Source: CALUOB01 sp944322305 (lineage in GTDB: Bacteria; Actinomycetota; Coriobacteriia; Coriobacteriales; Coriobacteriaceae). Taken from it: DNA of 64,000 nucleotides. Below, piece by piece: positions 48,947 through 57,221 of the stretch. Position 1 is the stretch's first letter. Each line of letters begins with the position of its first letter. The position numbers and the translations under genes were made by a program. The stretch is taken from contig OZ007031.1 in assembly GCA_963931605.1 (NCBI GenBank), positions 868,001 through 932,000 of the forward strand. The letters are read 5' to 3'. The notes beneath the pieces were generated by a model. That model did not search any database and had not been told where the DNA came from. It saw only the letters and a program-made list of their open reading frames with translations.

Positions 48947-49030
48947 GTGATCGTGAAGCTCACCGAGCTCGTTCGGGCGCTTGTTGCCCTTGTAGCTCTC
49001 ATTATTATCCTGATGCTCTTGGTCAGGTAA
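48947..49030 (+). CDS. 27-residue hydrophobic peptide, possible type I toxin-like or regulatory membrane peptide
   Basis: A GTG start with GAGGAGG 6 bases upstream opens a 27-codon frame ending in TAA. Residues 1-10 carry Lys, Glu and Arg; 11-26 are almost wholly hydrophobic (ALVALVALIIILMLLV), long enough to span the membrane once, and a final Arg follows. Promoter, ribosome site and composition all look real despite the small size. The end of the gene touches the insertion sequence (4 bases). Not a family I can name; resemblance to small membrane toxins is by composition only. Confidence 0.6.
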   Translation: MIVKLTELVRALVALVALIIILMLLVR

Positions 49031-49034
49031 AATC

Positions 49035-50370
49035 GGGGTTATAGGACAAAAAGTGTGTATGGGCTAGTCCCAGTCCATACGGTATGGCTCGGAGCGATGC
49101 AGCTCTGACCACACTATGGCATCTCCCCACTGAGGAATGGTTCCTTGTAGCTTGTCCTGCTGATTGAGTCTCTCGTATATAGCTCTGATAGAGCCGTCCG
49201 TCGGCATGGCACGCAGGATCTCCGCTGCAGGCAAGGGGCTCGGGCTGTGCATACAGCACCACCAGAAGATCGCCTTGAGCCTGCGTTCGATAGAAAGTCC
49301 CCTATGGTCCCTGAGCATGGCTCTGAGCTGCGCGTTGGTGCCGCCTTCGATACGGTTGTTGGTGGCCGGGAGAGGGGCGAGGTGCTCTAGGCGGGGATCA
49401 AGGTAGGTGAACAGCGTCCCGGTGTTGATGAGCCGGGCGAGAGACCTCCGCGCCTTGACGAGGCGTTCATGCGCGAGGACGCACCTTCCCTCTTCCGTCT
49501 TCGTCCTCTCCGATAGGAAGTCGTCCCACCTCTCGGACCACGCAAGGAATGCCTCCGCCCACCCCTGCGCCTCTTTAAGGGTGGTGATGCCGAGCAGCGC
49601 TTTGGCAAGGCCGTACAGCTCTGCGCCCGCCTGCGTGCGGGGCTTCGAGGTGGTGTAGCGCTTGACCTGGGAGAATGCGTGGAAGATGCAGCGCTGGTGG
49701 TGCGCACGGGGCCATGTCTTCCCGAGCGCCTTCGGAAAGCCGTCGCCCCCGTCCGAGACGACCACCTCGGGGGCGGCTATGCGCTGCATCAAGGCCGACC
49801 AGCCGCGGCTGTTCTCCGCACGGCATAGGTGCCATCCCAGTACATGGCGCTCATCCGAGGCGATGAGCACGACGGCCTTTCTTCCGAGGTGTATGCCGTC
49901 AACGTAGATGACGCTTCGCGGCTCCTCTATCTTGGGCGGCATGGGCCATATATCCCAGAAGGGCGCGCACTTCCTTCTGAAGGTCCTGCCGGCCCCCGGC
50001 ATATCTGATTGACGTTTGCGGGACAAAAGCCACGCCAGGAAGGTTCTAAGGTCCTTGGCAGAGGTGTCGATCCTCCTCACCGAGCTCGAGCCGCAGCACC
50101 TACATCTGAAGCGAGTCCTGCCAGCTTTCGTTTTCCCGTTCTTAACCATATTGGAGCCGCAAACAGGGCAGCGGGGATTTCCCACGGCAACCTCGCAGAT
50201 AGGCCAACTTCACTGTTAGAAACAACATGGTCTACCTGCGAGGATATGAAATTCTATACACACCTTTTGTCCAGGCAAAAGTTGGGACGATGCAACTCGA
50301 AGAGGCAATTTATAGGTATCTACCTGCAGTGATACAGGAATCCCATACACACTTTTTGTCCTATAAGCCC
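49035..50370. mobile_element. Complete IS1249-type (IS256 superfamily) insertion sequence
   Basis: 1336 bp bounded by 29-bp inverted repeats (49035-49063 and 50342-50370) differing at one base; the shared part includes TTATAGGACAAAAAGTGTG. One transposase gene fills it, its stop directly abutting the left repeat. A near copy of the right end (ATACACACCTTTTGTCC, 50256-50272) lies inside. No convincing target duplication was found. Confidence 0.88.
49064..50185 (-). CDS. IS1249-family transposase
   Basis: 373 residues. N-terminal zinc ribbon (CPVCGS and CRCCGS, residues 6-34) for end binding, followed by a DDE catalytic domain: first Asp in VIYVDGIHLG (about 95), second in VVSDGGDGF (about 145), Glu in NNRIEGGTNAQLR (about 280), which also has the RxxxxDHRGLS-like helix. 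Full length, no frameshift, so probably active. GTG start at 50185 with GAGG upstream. Confidence 0.9.
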   Translation of the reverse strand: MGNPRCPVCGSNMVKNGKTKAGRTRFRCRCCGSSSVRRIDTSAKDLRTFLAWLLSRKRQSDMPGAGRTFRRKCAPFWDIWPMPPKIEEPRSVIYVDGIHLGRKAVVLIASDERHVLGWHLCRAENSRGWSALMQRIAAPEVVVSDGGDGFPKALGKTWPRAHHQRCIFHAFSQVKRYTTSKPRTQAGAELYGLAKALLGITTLKEAQGWAEAFLAWSERWDDFLSERTKTEEGRCVLAHERLVKARRSLARLINTGTLFTYLDPRLEHLAPLPATNNRIEGGTNAQLRAMLRDHRGLSIERRLKAIFWWCCMHSPSPLPAAEILRAMPTDGSIRAIYERLNQQDKLQGTIPQWGDAIVWSELHRSEPYRMDWD

Positions 50371-50432
50371 AAACCGCTCCAAAACCACATACAAGCTTCA
50401 TGGAGCCATGACGAGGCTGATGCCCTGAAACG

Positions 50433-50465
50433 AAAAACAGCCCAGACGAGCCATATCGTCTGGGC
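50433..50465 (-). terminator. Terminator of tRNA-Thr
   Basis: 10-bp perfect stem GCCCAGACGA/TCGTCTGGGC with a 6-base loop, followed on the minus strand by TGTTTTT, 14 bp after the tRNA. Confidence 0.88.
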
Positions 50466-50478
50466 CGTTGCTCTGCCA

Positions 50479-50554
50479 TGGAGCCAGCAACGAGACTCGA
50501 ACTCGTGACCCCCGCTTTACGAGAGCGGTGCTCTACCAACTGAGCTATGCTGGC
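50479..50554 (-). tRNA. tRNA-Thr (anticodon CGT)
   Basis: 76 nt; acceptor GCCAGCA/TGCTGGC, anticodon loop CTCGTAA, T loop TTCGAGTCT, encoded CCA. Reads ACG codons. Confidence 0.97.
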
Positions 50555-50588
50555 TTGCGGGACGGTGTAACCGTGCCGGCAAGTAGAT

Positions 50589-50617
50589 ATAGTACGGCTT
50601 CAGCGGCCGAGGCGCAA
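50589..50617 (-). promoter_or_regulatory. Promoter of tRNA-Thr
   Basis: Minus strand TTGCGC (50612-50617), 17-bp spacer, TACTAT (50589-50594), 34 bp before the tRNA 5' end. Confidence 0.75.
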
Positions 50618-50709
50618 GATGCAATTCGCGGGATTCTCGCCTTCACAGAGTGTCCCGAAACTGCGGACACCCTTTGGCGGCGCCTGCCATACGCGGCGTC
50701 CGCCTTAAG

Positions 50710-51174
50710 CTACGCGCGAACCTTGAAGCAGACTTTCTTCACCTGCTGCGGGCCGTCGCCCGGGAACTCCAGCGTGGGCATGTGCGGCTCCCCCACCACA
50801 AAGATCGCGAAATGCCCTTCGTCCAGGTTGCCGTCAAGCGAGCGCTCGGCATCTACCAGCTCGAAGTCGCCCGCCTCGTCGTATGTCTGCACCAGCGTAG
50901 TGGCACCCGCCGCAGTCTTGAACGCCTCGCGGCCGATAAGGTCGATCTGCACGTCCATGTAGTCGCGGTGCGTCTCGTGGTGCGCGTCCTCGGGCTTGCG
51001 CGTGGTAGCCTCCATCACGTTGGCGTACACGTCGTCGCCGGCAATCTCGTTGCGGCCGAGCGGCAGGGCCGCCAGCTCTTCCGCGCTCTTGTTGGCTAGC
51101 CAGTCGATAAGCACGTCGAGATTGGGGTACAGGCCGCGGTACCTGCCGATATGGGAGAGCTCGTCGTAGATCAT
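50710..51174 (-). CDS. YhcH/YjgK/YiaL (DUF386) family protein
   Basis: 154 residues; cupin-like beta-barrel family linked to sugar and sialic acid catabolism and biofilm control (TabA, YiaL, NanQ). Metal-ligand type residues are visible: HHETHRDYMDVQ with His/Glu/His, EGHFAIF and PHMP. Probable anomerase or sugar-binding activity, substrate unknown. Start at ATG 51174 with AAAGGCG upstream; the longer frame runs into repeat DNA. No sugar genes beside it, so context gives no hint. Confidence 0.88.
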   Translation of the reverse strand: MIYDELSHIGRYRGLYPNLDVLIDWLANKSAEELAALPLGRNEIAGDDVYANVMEATTRKPEDAHHETHRDYMDVQIDLIGREAFKTAAGATTLVQTYDEAGDFELVDAERSLDGNLDEGHFAIFVVGEPHMPTLEFPGDGPQQVKKVCFKVRA

Positions 51175-51341
51175 GGCAACGCCTTTCGTGAAGCGGATGC
51201 GCGCGATGCGCCTTGTCGGTTCCATCATACCCGGATGCGCCGTGCGAACCAACCCGGCGCGGAGTTTGGGCGGTTCGGGTGGTGAGGGGCGGCTGTCCTG
51301 CGCTTGGATGCCAGCAGTGCGGGTAACCGCCGGGACCGGCG

Positions 51342-51990
51342 GCGCATCTGCCGAGAAAAATGCGCAGACTTTTTCAGCCGGCAATGCTTTCGCGACCAAA
51401 GGACTTTGCATCTAACGAGAAAAACGCGCGGGCTTCGTGAGTGGTGACGTTTTCGCAACCAAGCAGGGCATTCGATGTCGGAAGTGCGACCAACCGTCAG
51501 CGCCGGTAACGTACCTGCCGAGAAGAATGCGCGGGCCTCTCGGACGATGACGCTTTCGCGACCAAGCGGGACGATAGGTGTCGGAACCGCGGACAACCGA
51601 GTGAGACGAGTTCGGTTGGTCGCTGTTCCGACATGGCCGATGTAGTTAGTCGCCCGAACCGCATCTAAATCCCGGAAATCCGGGAGTTGCGTGCGGCCCG
51701 GGCGACCAAGCGGAAGTTAGCGGTCGGATATGCGACCAACCGGGAGCCTAGATGTCGCACTAACGGGCAAGTAGGAGCTTCGATGTCGCAACCGCGGGCA
51801 ACTTATGCTTAGACGCCGGAAAGGTGACCAACCGCCGGGGGCCACCGGTGCACCTGCCGAGAGAAATGCGCGAACTTCTCGGCCGATGACGCTTTCGCGA
51901 CCAAGCGGGGCGATAGACGCCGCAAACGAGAGCAACTGCCAACGCCGGCGGCGTACCTGGCGAGAGTAATGTGCCCGCAGAGGGCGCGAG
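51342..51990. repeat. Intergenic repeat field with CACCTGCCGAGAA core
   Basis: Five diverged units of about 65-105 bp start near 51342, 51407, 51511, 51848 and 51951 with CACCTGCCGAGAARAATGCG variants; most continue with GACGCTTTCGCGACCAAGCG (for example 51549 and 51889). Degenerate copies fill 51600-51840. It occupies the non-coding 51175-52031; no gene seen. Confidence 0.75.
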
Positions 51991-52031
51991 GCAGGAAGCT
52001 ACCCCTCAGCCGCTGGCGCACCCGGCGAGAG

Positions 52032-53249
52032 TTACTCCTCCGCTCCACCGCCCAGCAGGCGCAGGGTGCCCATGAGGACCTGGGCCACGCGGTCGCTGGC
52101 GTCGGCGGCGCGGCGCAGAACCTCGTCGCGCGTGAGATCGGCGTCGCAGGCCCCGTGGGTCACCAGCGTGAGCCCCATGACCTCCATCCCTAACGCCCGA
52201 GCCATGATGACCTCGCACACGGCGCTCATGCCCACATACCGCGCGCCCAATGCGCGAAGCATTCCCGCCTCGGCCGGCGTCGGATAGCTCGGGCCTAGAA
52301 GCGCCGCGTACACGCCCTCGTCAAGCGCAACGCCTGCCTCCTCGGCCGCCGCGCGCGCAAAGGCACGCAGGTACGGGGAGTACGTCTCGCCCATCGGCAC
52401 AAACGGCGTGTCGACCATCGAGCCGACGGTACGGCATGCCAGCGGGTTTCTCCCCGTGAGGTTGAGGTGGTCGGCGATAAGCCCGACGGTGCCGGGCGCA
52501 ACATCCTCGTCGAGCCCGCAGGTGCCGCACGAGAAGATCACGTCGCGGCAGCCGATCCGGTGCGCGTGGCGCACGAGCGCCGTGACCTCGAGCTCGGAGA
52601 ATCCCTGGTACAGATGGATGCGCCCAGGGTACACCACCACCGGCACGCCCTCGATGGTACCAACCAGCGCCTCGAACACGTGGCCCTCAACCGGGCGCGC
52701 GTCATCGGGGAAGCCCTCGATGTCGGTATACGGGATGCGCCGCACCACGCGCACGCACTGGGCGAGGTCGCCCATCTCGCTGCCCAGCATGATGGCAACC
52801 GGATGCTCCACGCTCGGCTCGCAATACGCTACCTTTTCCTCGTTCACCACGGGTATCCCCTCTTTCCTGATAAGCTCGGCGGCAACGCCCCAGCCCGGCA
52901 CGAGCCGGCCGGAGAACGTGCCGTCGTAGATGCGGCCGGAGCCGCACGACGGACTCTTGGCCTTCAATATAGCAAGCCGCACGTGCGCCGCCTGGGCGCG
53001 CGCCAGGGTTTTGCGGGCACCGGTGGCAAACGCCGCGCTAACGTCGTGCCCGGCGGCGTCCAGCACCCGCACACCTGCGCGCTCGGCCGGCGGTCGCGGG
53101 CGAGAAAGGCCGCCTGCCGTCTCGGGGCACACGCCCACCACGCCCGCACCCAGGCGCGCAGCCAGCCTCTGCACCGCCGCGTTGGGCCGCGCCTCCCCGT
53201 CGAACCGGCAGGGCTTTCCCAGCAGGCATGCGCTTATCGCCACGTTCAT
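52032..53249 (-). CDS. Fusion of DUF523/TudS-like desulfurase and purine nucleoside phosphorylase
   Basis: 405 residues. Residues 1-150 are a DUF523 (2-thiouracil desulfurase TudS-like) domain: SACLLGKPCRFDG, CPET and KSPSCG, whose Cys 8, 41 and 102 can hold a [4Fe-4S] cluster. Residues ~150-405 are a PNP domain: GSEMGDLA phosphate loop, YPGRIHLYQG, DHLNLTGRNPL and GPSYPTPAE. Two base-recognising residues differ from trimeric PNP: Pro323 stands where Glu201 is in human PNP, and His365 where Asn243 is. Function inferred: phosphorolysis of a modified or thiolated nucleoside and removal of sulfur. ATG 53249 follows AAGGAG. Confidence 0.85.
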   Translation of the reverse strand: MNVAISACLLGKPCRFDGEARPNAAVQRLAARLGAGVVGVCPETAGGLSRPRPPAERAGVRVLDAAGHDVSAAFATGARKTLARAQAAHVRLAILKAKSPSCGSGRIYDGTFSGRLVPGWGVAAELIRKEGIPVVNEEKVAYCEPSVEHPVAIMLGSEMGDLAQCVRVVRRIPYTDIEGFPDDARPVEGHVFEALVGTIEGVPVVVYPGRIHLYQGFSELEVTALVRHAHRIGCRDVIFSCGTCGLDEDVAPGTVGLIADHLNLTGRNPLACRTVGSMVDTPFVPMGETYSPYLRAFARAAAEEAGVALDEGVYAALLGPSYPTPAEAGMLRALGARYVGMSAVCEVIMARALGMEVMGLTLVTHGACDADLTRDEVLRRAADASDRVAQVLMGTLRLLGGGAEE

Positions 53250-53299
53250 ACGCGCTCCTTCACTCGCGCGCCGCGCCGCACGTTCCCGCGCCGCGGCAG

Positions 53300-53333
53300 A
53301 ACAAAGCGGGCGACCGCCGCAACAGCCGCCCGC
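53300..53333 (-). terminator. Hairpin between the membrane-anchored protein and the fusion gene
   Basis: GCGGGCG (53306-53312) / CGCCCGC (53327-53333), with TTTGTTCT after it on the minus strand. Confidence 0.5.
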
Positions 53334-53405
53334 CCTTCTCGCCCAAACCGTGTAAACCCAGGCAACCTGCGCACGCATGCACGCGGCGCCCCGGCCCGTG
53401 CCGCC

Positions 53406-54623
53406 TTAGATGTACACGCCGTAGATGTCGACGTTGGCGTTGGCGTACAGGCTGTTGATGTAGTTGGCCCAGGTCTCCTGGCCCTCGCTCGCCTGGCTGG
53501 CGTACTGCTGGTAGGCCACGTAGTAGGCGGTCTGCGCCTGCGTGTACGTGGCGCCGTCGGCGTTCCACTCCTCGCCGGAGAGCGCCTGGTAGTACGGGCC
53601 GTCCTCGCTCGCCCACGTGCCGGTCTCGCTGTCCCACTCATCGCCGGCCAGGTTGATGATGTAGTCGGCGTACTTCTTGTCCACCGTCTCGTTGTTGCCG
53701 TCGGCCGGCTCCTCGGGGGCCTCGGGCGCCGTTGCGGAGGCGCCGTCGGGCACAACCTGCTCGTAGAGCTTCTGCTGGGTGCAGTTGTCGCGCACGATCT
53801 GCTTGGCCTGGTCGGTGGTCACGCCGTACTGCTCGGCCAGCGCGTCGTAATCAGAGCTGCCCAGCGCCTGCTCGGCGTAGGAGGCCATGTCGTCGTCGGA
53901 GACCTCGATGCCGCGGCTCGCCGCGTCGTCAAGCAGGATCTGCGTGCGCACGTAGCCCAGCACCGTGTCTGCCGAGGGGGCGGCGTAGGTGCCGTCGTCG
54001 TTCTTCACGTTGTCGACGCTGTACTGCGTCTCGATGGCCTGGCGCGCCGTCACGTCGTGGCGCGCGCCGTTGTAGGTGTAGGTGGCCACCACGTCGTCCA
54101 GCTGACTTTCGGAAAGCGCGGCGGTGCCGGTGCCCTTGCCGCCAAAGCCGCCGGAACCCAGCAGGTAACCGCCCACGGCAAACACCACCGCAGCGATGAT
54201 CACCGCAGCAATGGCGATCGGCAGCTTCACGTTGCTCCCGCCGTTGCCCGAACCGCCCGCGCGGGCGGGGCCCTTCTCTTCGCTCATGGCCATCCCTTCG
54301 TCTGCGCTGCCTTGAACGTCCCGGTCGTCTGCGCCCGTCGAGAAGTGCGCACCCGTGTGCGCATCCTTCTCGGCCGCCGCGTCCTCGCCTTCCGCTGCCG
54401 CCCGCTCGCGCGCCAGCCGCTCGGAGGTGGCTCGGTTGAGCTGCGCCTCCTGCTCGAGCATGGCCTGGTGCGCAGCCTCGGCGTCGGCCGCAGGGTCCTT
54501 CGCGCGGCCGATAAGCTCCACCGGGTTGTCTGCCTCCGGGTCGGGGCCGGCGCCGCGCTCGATGATCTCGATGTCGCGGTCCTCCTCGTCGCGGAAGTCG
54601 TCCTTCTTAACCACAAGGCCCAT
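53406..54623 (-). CDS. Membrane-anchored SurA/PrsA-like protein (N-in, C-out)
   Basis: 405 residues. An acidic, low-complexity cytosolic part (1-130) precedes one membrane helix (about 134-156). The extracellular part (about 165-405) begins with a SurA-N-like helical region (VVATYTYNGARHDVTARQAI, DDDMASYAEQALG) and lacks a recognisable parvulin domain. Probably a folding or secretion helper; the family is common but uncharacterised. ATG 54623 follows GGAGGG. A shorter start at about residue 111, also with a ribosome site (GAAGGG), cannot be excluded. Confidence 0.7.
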   Translation of the reverse strand: MGLVVKKDDFRDEEDRDIEIIERGAGPDPEADNPVELIGRAKDPAADAEAAHQAMLEQEAQLNRATSERLARERAAAEGEDAAAEKDAHTGAHFSTGADDRDVQGSADEGMAMSEEKGPARAGGSGNGGSNVKLPIAIAAVIIAAVVFAVGGYLLGSGGFGGKGTGTAALSESQLDDVVATYTYNGARHDVTARQAIETQYSVDNVKNDDGTYAAPSADTVLGYVRTQILLDDAASRGIEVSDDDMASYAEQALGSSDYDALAEQYGVTTDQAKQIVRDNCTQQKLYEQVVPDGASATAPEAPEEPADGNNETVDKKYADYIINLAGDEWDSETGTWASEDGPYYQALSGEEWNADGATYTQAQTAYYVAYQQYASQASEGQETWANYINSLYANANVDIYGVYI

Positions 54624-54849
54624 CGCGGCCCTCCTTCTTCTCAAACCTGTGCAAGCCGCGCCGCCGACAAAAGCCGCGCGCGGCGCCTCGCACCTATTGT
54701 GACGCATGCGCCCGCGCCGCGCGCGCAAACCCACGGCCTGCCCGCATACGTGAAACAGGCCTGAACAGGCGCGTCCCACGCAAGGGCCCAGCCGCTCCGC
54801 CTGCGGCGTGCGCAACCCGCGTCTGACAACGCCCGGCTGCGCCCCGAAC

Positions 54850-55932
54850 CTACAGCGCGGCGATCACCGCGTCGGCGTAGGCCTGCGTGCCGGCTGCGCC
54901 CTCGGCAGAGCCCGTCAGCGCGCGCTTCACGTCGCCGGTGACGACCTCGCCGGCGGCAAGCGTGGCGCGCACCGCGCACCGGATGCGGTCGGCCGCCTCG
55001 CGCTCGCCCAGGTGGTCCAGCAGCATCGCCGCCGAGAGGAACTCGGCCGTGGGGTTGGCCAGGTCCTTGCCGGCGATATCGGGCGCCGAGCCGTGCGTGG
55101 GCTCGAAGATGGCGCAGTCCGCGCCGATGTTGGCGCCCGGCGCCATGCCGAGCCCGCCCACCAGGCCGGCCGTGAGGTCGCTCACGATGTCGCCGTAGAG
55201 GTTCGGCAGCACCAGCACGTCGAAGTCCTCGGGGTGCATCACCAGCCCCATGCAGGTGGCGTCCACGATCTTGTCCTCGAAGGCGATGTCGGGGTAGCCG
55301 GCGGCAACCTCGCGCGCCACGCGCAGAAACAGCCCGTCGGTGGCCTTCATGATGTTGGCCTTGTGCACCGCCGTGACCTTCTTGCGGCCCTGGCGCCGCG
55401 CGTACTCGAAGGCGTAGCGCACGATGCGCTCCGACCCTGCGCGCGAGATCGGCTTGACCGAGATCGCCGCGTCCTCGCGGATGGCGCCCGCGCCCTCGGC
55501 GGCCACCAGCTCGCGCAGCGCGTCGGCGCCGGGTGTGCCGACGTCGAACTCGATGCCGGCGTAGAGGTCCTCGGTGTTCTCGCGGATCACCGTGAGGTCC
55601 ACGCCCTCGTAGCGCGAGCCGTCGCCGGGCATCGACACGCAGGGGCGCACGCAGGCGTACAGGTCGAAGGCGCGGCGCAGCGCCACGTTCACGCTGCGGA
55701 AACCCGTCCCCACCGGCGTGGTGACCGGGCCCTTGATGGCCACGCCCACCTCGCGCACCGCCTCGAGCACGTGCTCGGGCAGCGGCGTGCCGTACTGCTC
55801 GATCACGCCGGCGCCGGCCTCGACCACGCGCCAGGAAACGCTGACGCCCGCCGCCTCGACCACGCGGCGCATCGCGCCGGTGATCTCGGGACCGATGCCG
55901 TCGCCGGGAATGAGCACCACCTCGTGCGTCAT
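54850..55932 (-). CDS. icd: NAD-dependent isocitrate dehydrogenase
   Basis: 360 residues of the isocitrate/isopropylmalate dehydrogenase family. VLIPGDGIGPEI at the start; substrate-binding Ser in FRSVNVALRRAFDLYACVRP, the Ser-x-Asn-x-x-Leu-Arg form typical of isocitrate enzymes; RENTEDLYAGIE; the catalytic Lys in VHKANIMK; and cofactor loop EPTHGSAPDIAGK. The His-Gly-Ser-Ala with no NADP-type Lys/Tyr pair favours NAD. Isopropylmalate dehydrogenase is less likely. Overlaps the upstream gene by 4 bp (ATGA). Confidence 0.85.
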   Translation of the reverse strand: MTHEVVLIPGDGIGPEITGAMRRVVEAAGVSVSWRVVEAGAGVIEQYGTPLPEHVLEAVREVGVAIKGPVTTPVGTGFRSVNVALRRAFDLYACVRPCVSMPGDGSRYEGVDLTVIRENTEDLYAGIEFDVGTPGADALRELVAAEGAGAIREDAAISVKPISRAGSERIVRYAFEYARRQGRKKVTAVHKANIMKATDGLFLRVAREVAAGYPDIAFEDKIVDATCMGLVMHPEDFDVLVLPNLYGDIVSDLTAGLVGGLGMAPGANIGADCAIFEPTHGSAPDIAGKDLANPTAEFLSAAMLLDHLGEREAADRIRCAVRATLAAGEVVTGDVKRALTGSAEGAAGTQAYADAVIAAL

Positions 55933-56618
55933 TGTTCGTCGTCCTCCTCCCCGCCCGCCTTGCGCGAGCGCTTAGCCTCGGGGTTCTCGAGCGCGAACCG
56001 CTCTACCAATAGATGGTAAATCTCGGCGGAGCGCGCCTTCAAGTAGTTGCCCTTACCGTTTTCAGCATCGAAACGAAGCCGCGCGGCAAGCTGCTCGGCC
56101 ACGCTCGCGTCGATGGCGCCGCCGGCGAAGGCGAGCAGGCAGCCCAGCATGTCGCGGTACTCCAAGTCGCCGTGGTAGCACTGGACGGCCTCGTCCACGA
56201 CCGGCCACACCTGAAGCGACGCGTCCTTGTCGCACGCGCCCCACGCCGTCAGGAAGCGGAAGGCCGACAGGCGCAGCGTGGCCGAGTCCTCGTCGAACAG
56301 CGCCGCCTCGGCGCCGTCGAGCGCCCCGTCGAGCCCCTCGCGGCTCACGGGCACCAGAAGCGTCAGCGCGTCGAGCACCTCCCAGCGCGTCTGGGCCTCG
56401 GGGCGGTACAGCGCGTCCACCAGCTCGTCCACGAACCCCGTCAGAAGCGAGGGCTCGCGCTCGGCCAGCAGGTACACCACGTGCGCCGCGAACTGGCGCT
56501 TCCGCCGGGTCTGCCCCTCGAGCTCCTCCACCAAGCGCGCCAACGCCTCGCGGTCGTGCTCGACGCGCTCCAGCTCCTGCTCGTCGCGCTCGTCCATCTG
56601 CTCCTCCGTACGTGCCAT
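55929..56618 (-). CDS. HEAT/ARM-repeat-like protein
   Basis: 229 residues, all helical by composition, with repeating helix pairs (RRKRQFAAHVVYLLAERE, RWEVLDALTLLVPV, LRLSAFRFLTAWG). A charged N-terminus and C-terminus flank it. Probably a scaffold; similar proteins occur in Coriobacteriia without a known role. ATG 56618 follows GGAGGT. Translationally coupled to isocitrate dehydrogenase (4-bp overlap), which may hint at a shared regulation only. Confidence 0.65.
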   Translation of the reverse strand: MARTEEQMDERDEQELERVEHDREALARLVEELEGQTRRKRQFAAHVVYLLAEREPSLLTGFVDELVDALYRPEAQTRWEVLDALTLLVPVSREGLDGALDGAEAALFDEDSATLRLSAFRFLTAWGACDKDASLQVWPVVDEAVQCYHGDLEYRDMLGCLLAFAGGAIDASVAEQLAARLRFDAENGKGNYLKARSAEIYHLLVERFALENPEAKRSRKAGGEEDDEQ

Positions 56619-56663
56619 GTATACCTCCGTAACCCTGATGCGTTTCCCTCTGTATGCGAGAAG

Positions 56664-56690
56664 GGCGGCTCGGACAGGTTCCGGGCCGCC
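56664..56690 (-). terminator. Hairpin after the small membrane protein gene
   Basis: GGCGGC/GCCGCC with inner CGG/CCG pairing; on the minus strand it is followed by CTTCTCGCA instead of a T run. Confidence 0.4.
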
Positions 56691-56753
56691 TGAAGACGCC
56701 TGCCGGCGGGGAGGCCGCAGCCGCAGCCCCGCGCCCCGCCCGCAGGCGCGCCG

Positions 56754-57218
56754 TTATCCCTTGCGCGAGCGACGGCCCGCAGCGCGCTTGCCGCCCGCGG
56801 GGTCCGCCGTCTTAGGCGCGTCGCCGCCCACCGAGATGAGGTCGGGCTCGTCTGCGCCCTCGGCGCGGCGGCGCCGGCGCGCAGCCCCCGCCCCGCTCGC
56901 CGCGGCGCGCTGGTGCGCCTTGTTGATGTTGAAGAACCGGTCCACGAACTTCCACGGGCCCACGGACTCGCCGAAGGCCATCTTGAGCCCCGTGAGCCCG
57001 CCGGCGATGATGCCCACCGGCACCGCCTCGAGCAGCACCAGGCCGGCCGCGCCGATCAGCGCCCCCAGCACGATGCCGCCTGCGAGAAGCGCCGCGTTCA
57101 TCCCCCAGAACTCGCCTGCGGTGACGGCGCGCTCGCCCAGCTCGGTGCCCAGGCGGAACCCGATGAGGATGCCCAGCACGCCGAGCACCGCGAAGCTCAC
57201 GACAAACGCTATCTCCAC
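56754..57218 (-). CDS. Small membrane protein of unknown function
   Basis: 154 residues: three hydrophobic segments (about 4-24, 38-60, 62-80) with Gly-rich turns, then KMAFGESVGPWKFVDRFFNINKAHQ and a basic tail with RRRRR and a final RRSRKG. Not assignable to a named family. GTG start at 57218, 3 bp after the oxidoreductase stop, with AGGAG upstream, so they are co-translated. The tail may contact nucleic acid or ribosomes (inference). Confidence 0.7.
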   Translation of the reverse strand: MEIAFVVSFAVLGVLGILIGFRLGTELGERAVTAGEFWGMNAALLAGGIVLGALIGAAGLVLLEAVPVGIIAGGLTGLKMAFGESVGPWKFVDRFFNINKAHQRAAASGAGAARRRRRAEGADEPDLISVGGDAPKTADPAGGKRAAGRRSRKG

Positions 57219-57221
57219 GCG

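Noticed and set aside
49021..50385. Target-site duplication of the IS1249-type element
   Set aside because: The 8-9 bases outside the two ends do not match under any boundary I tried.
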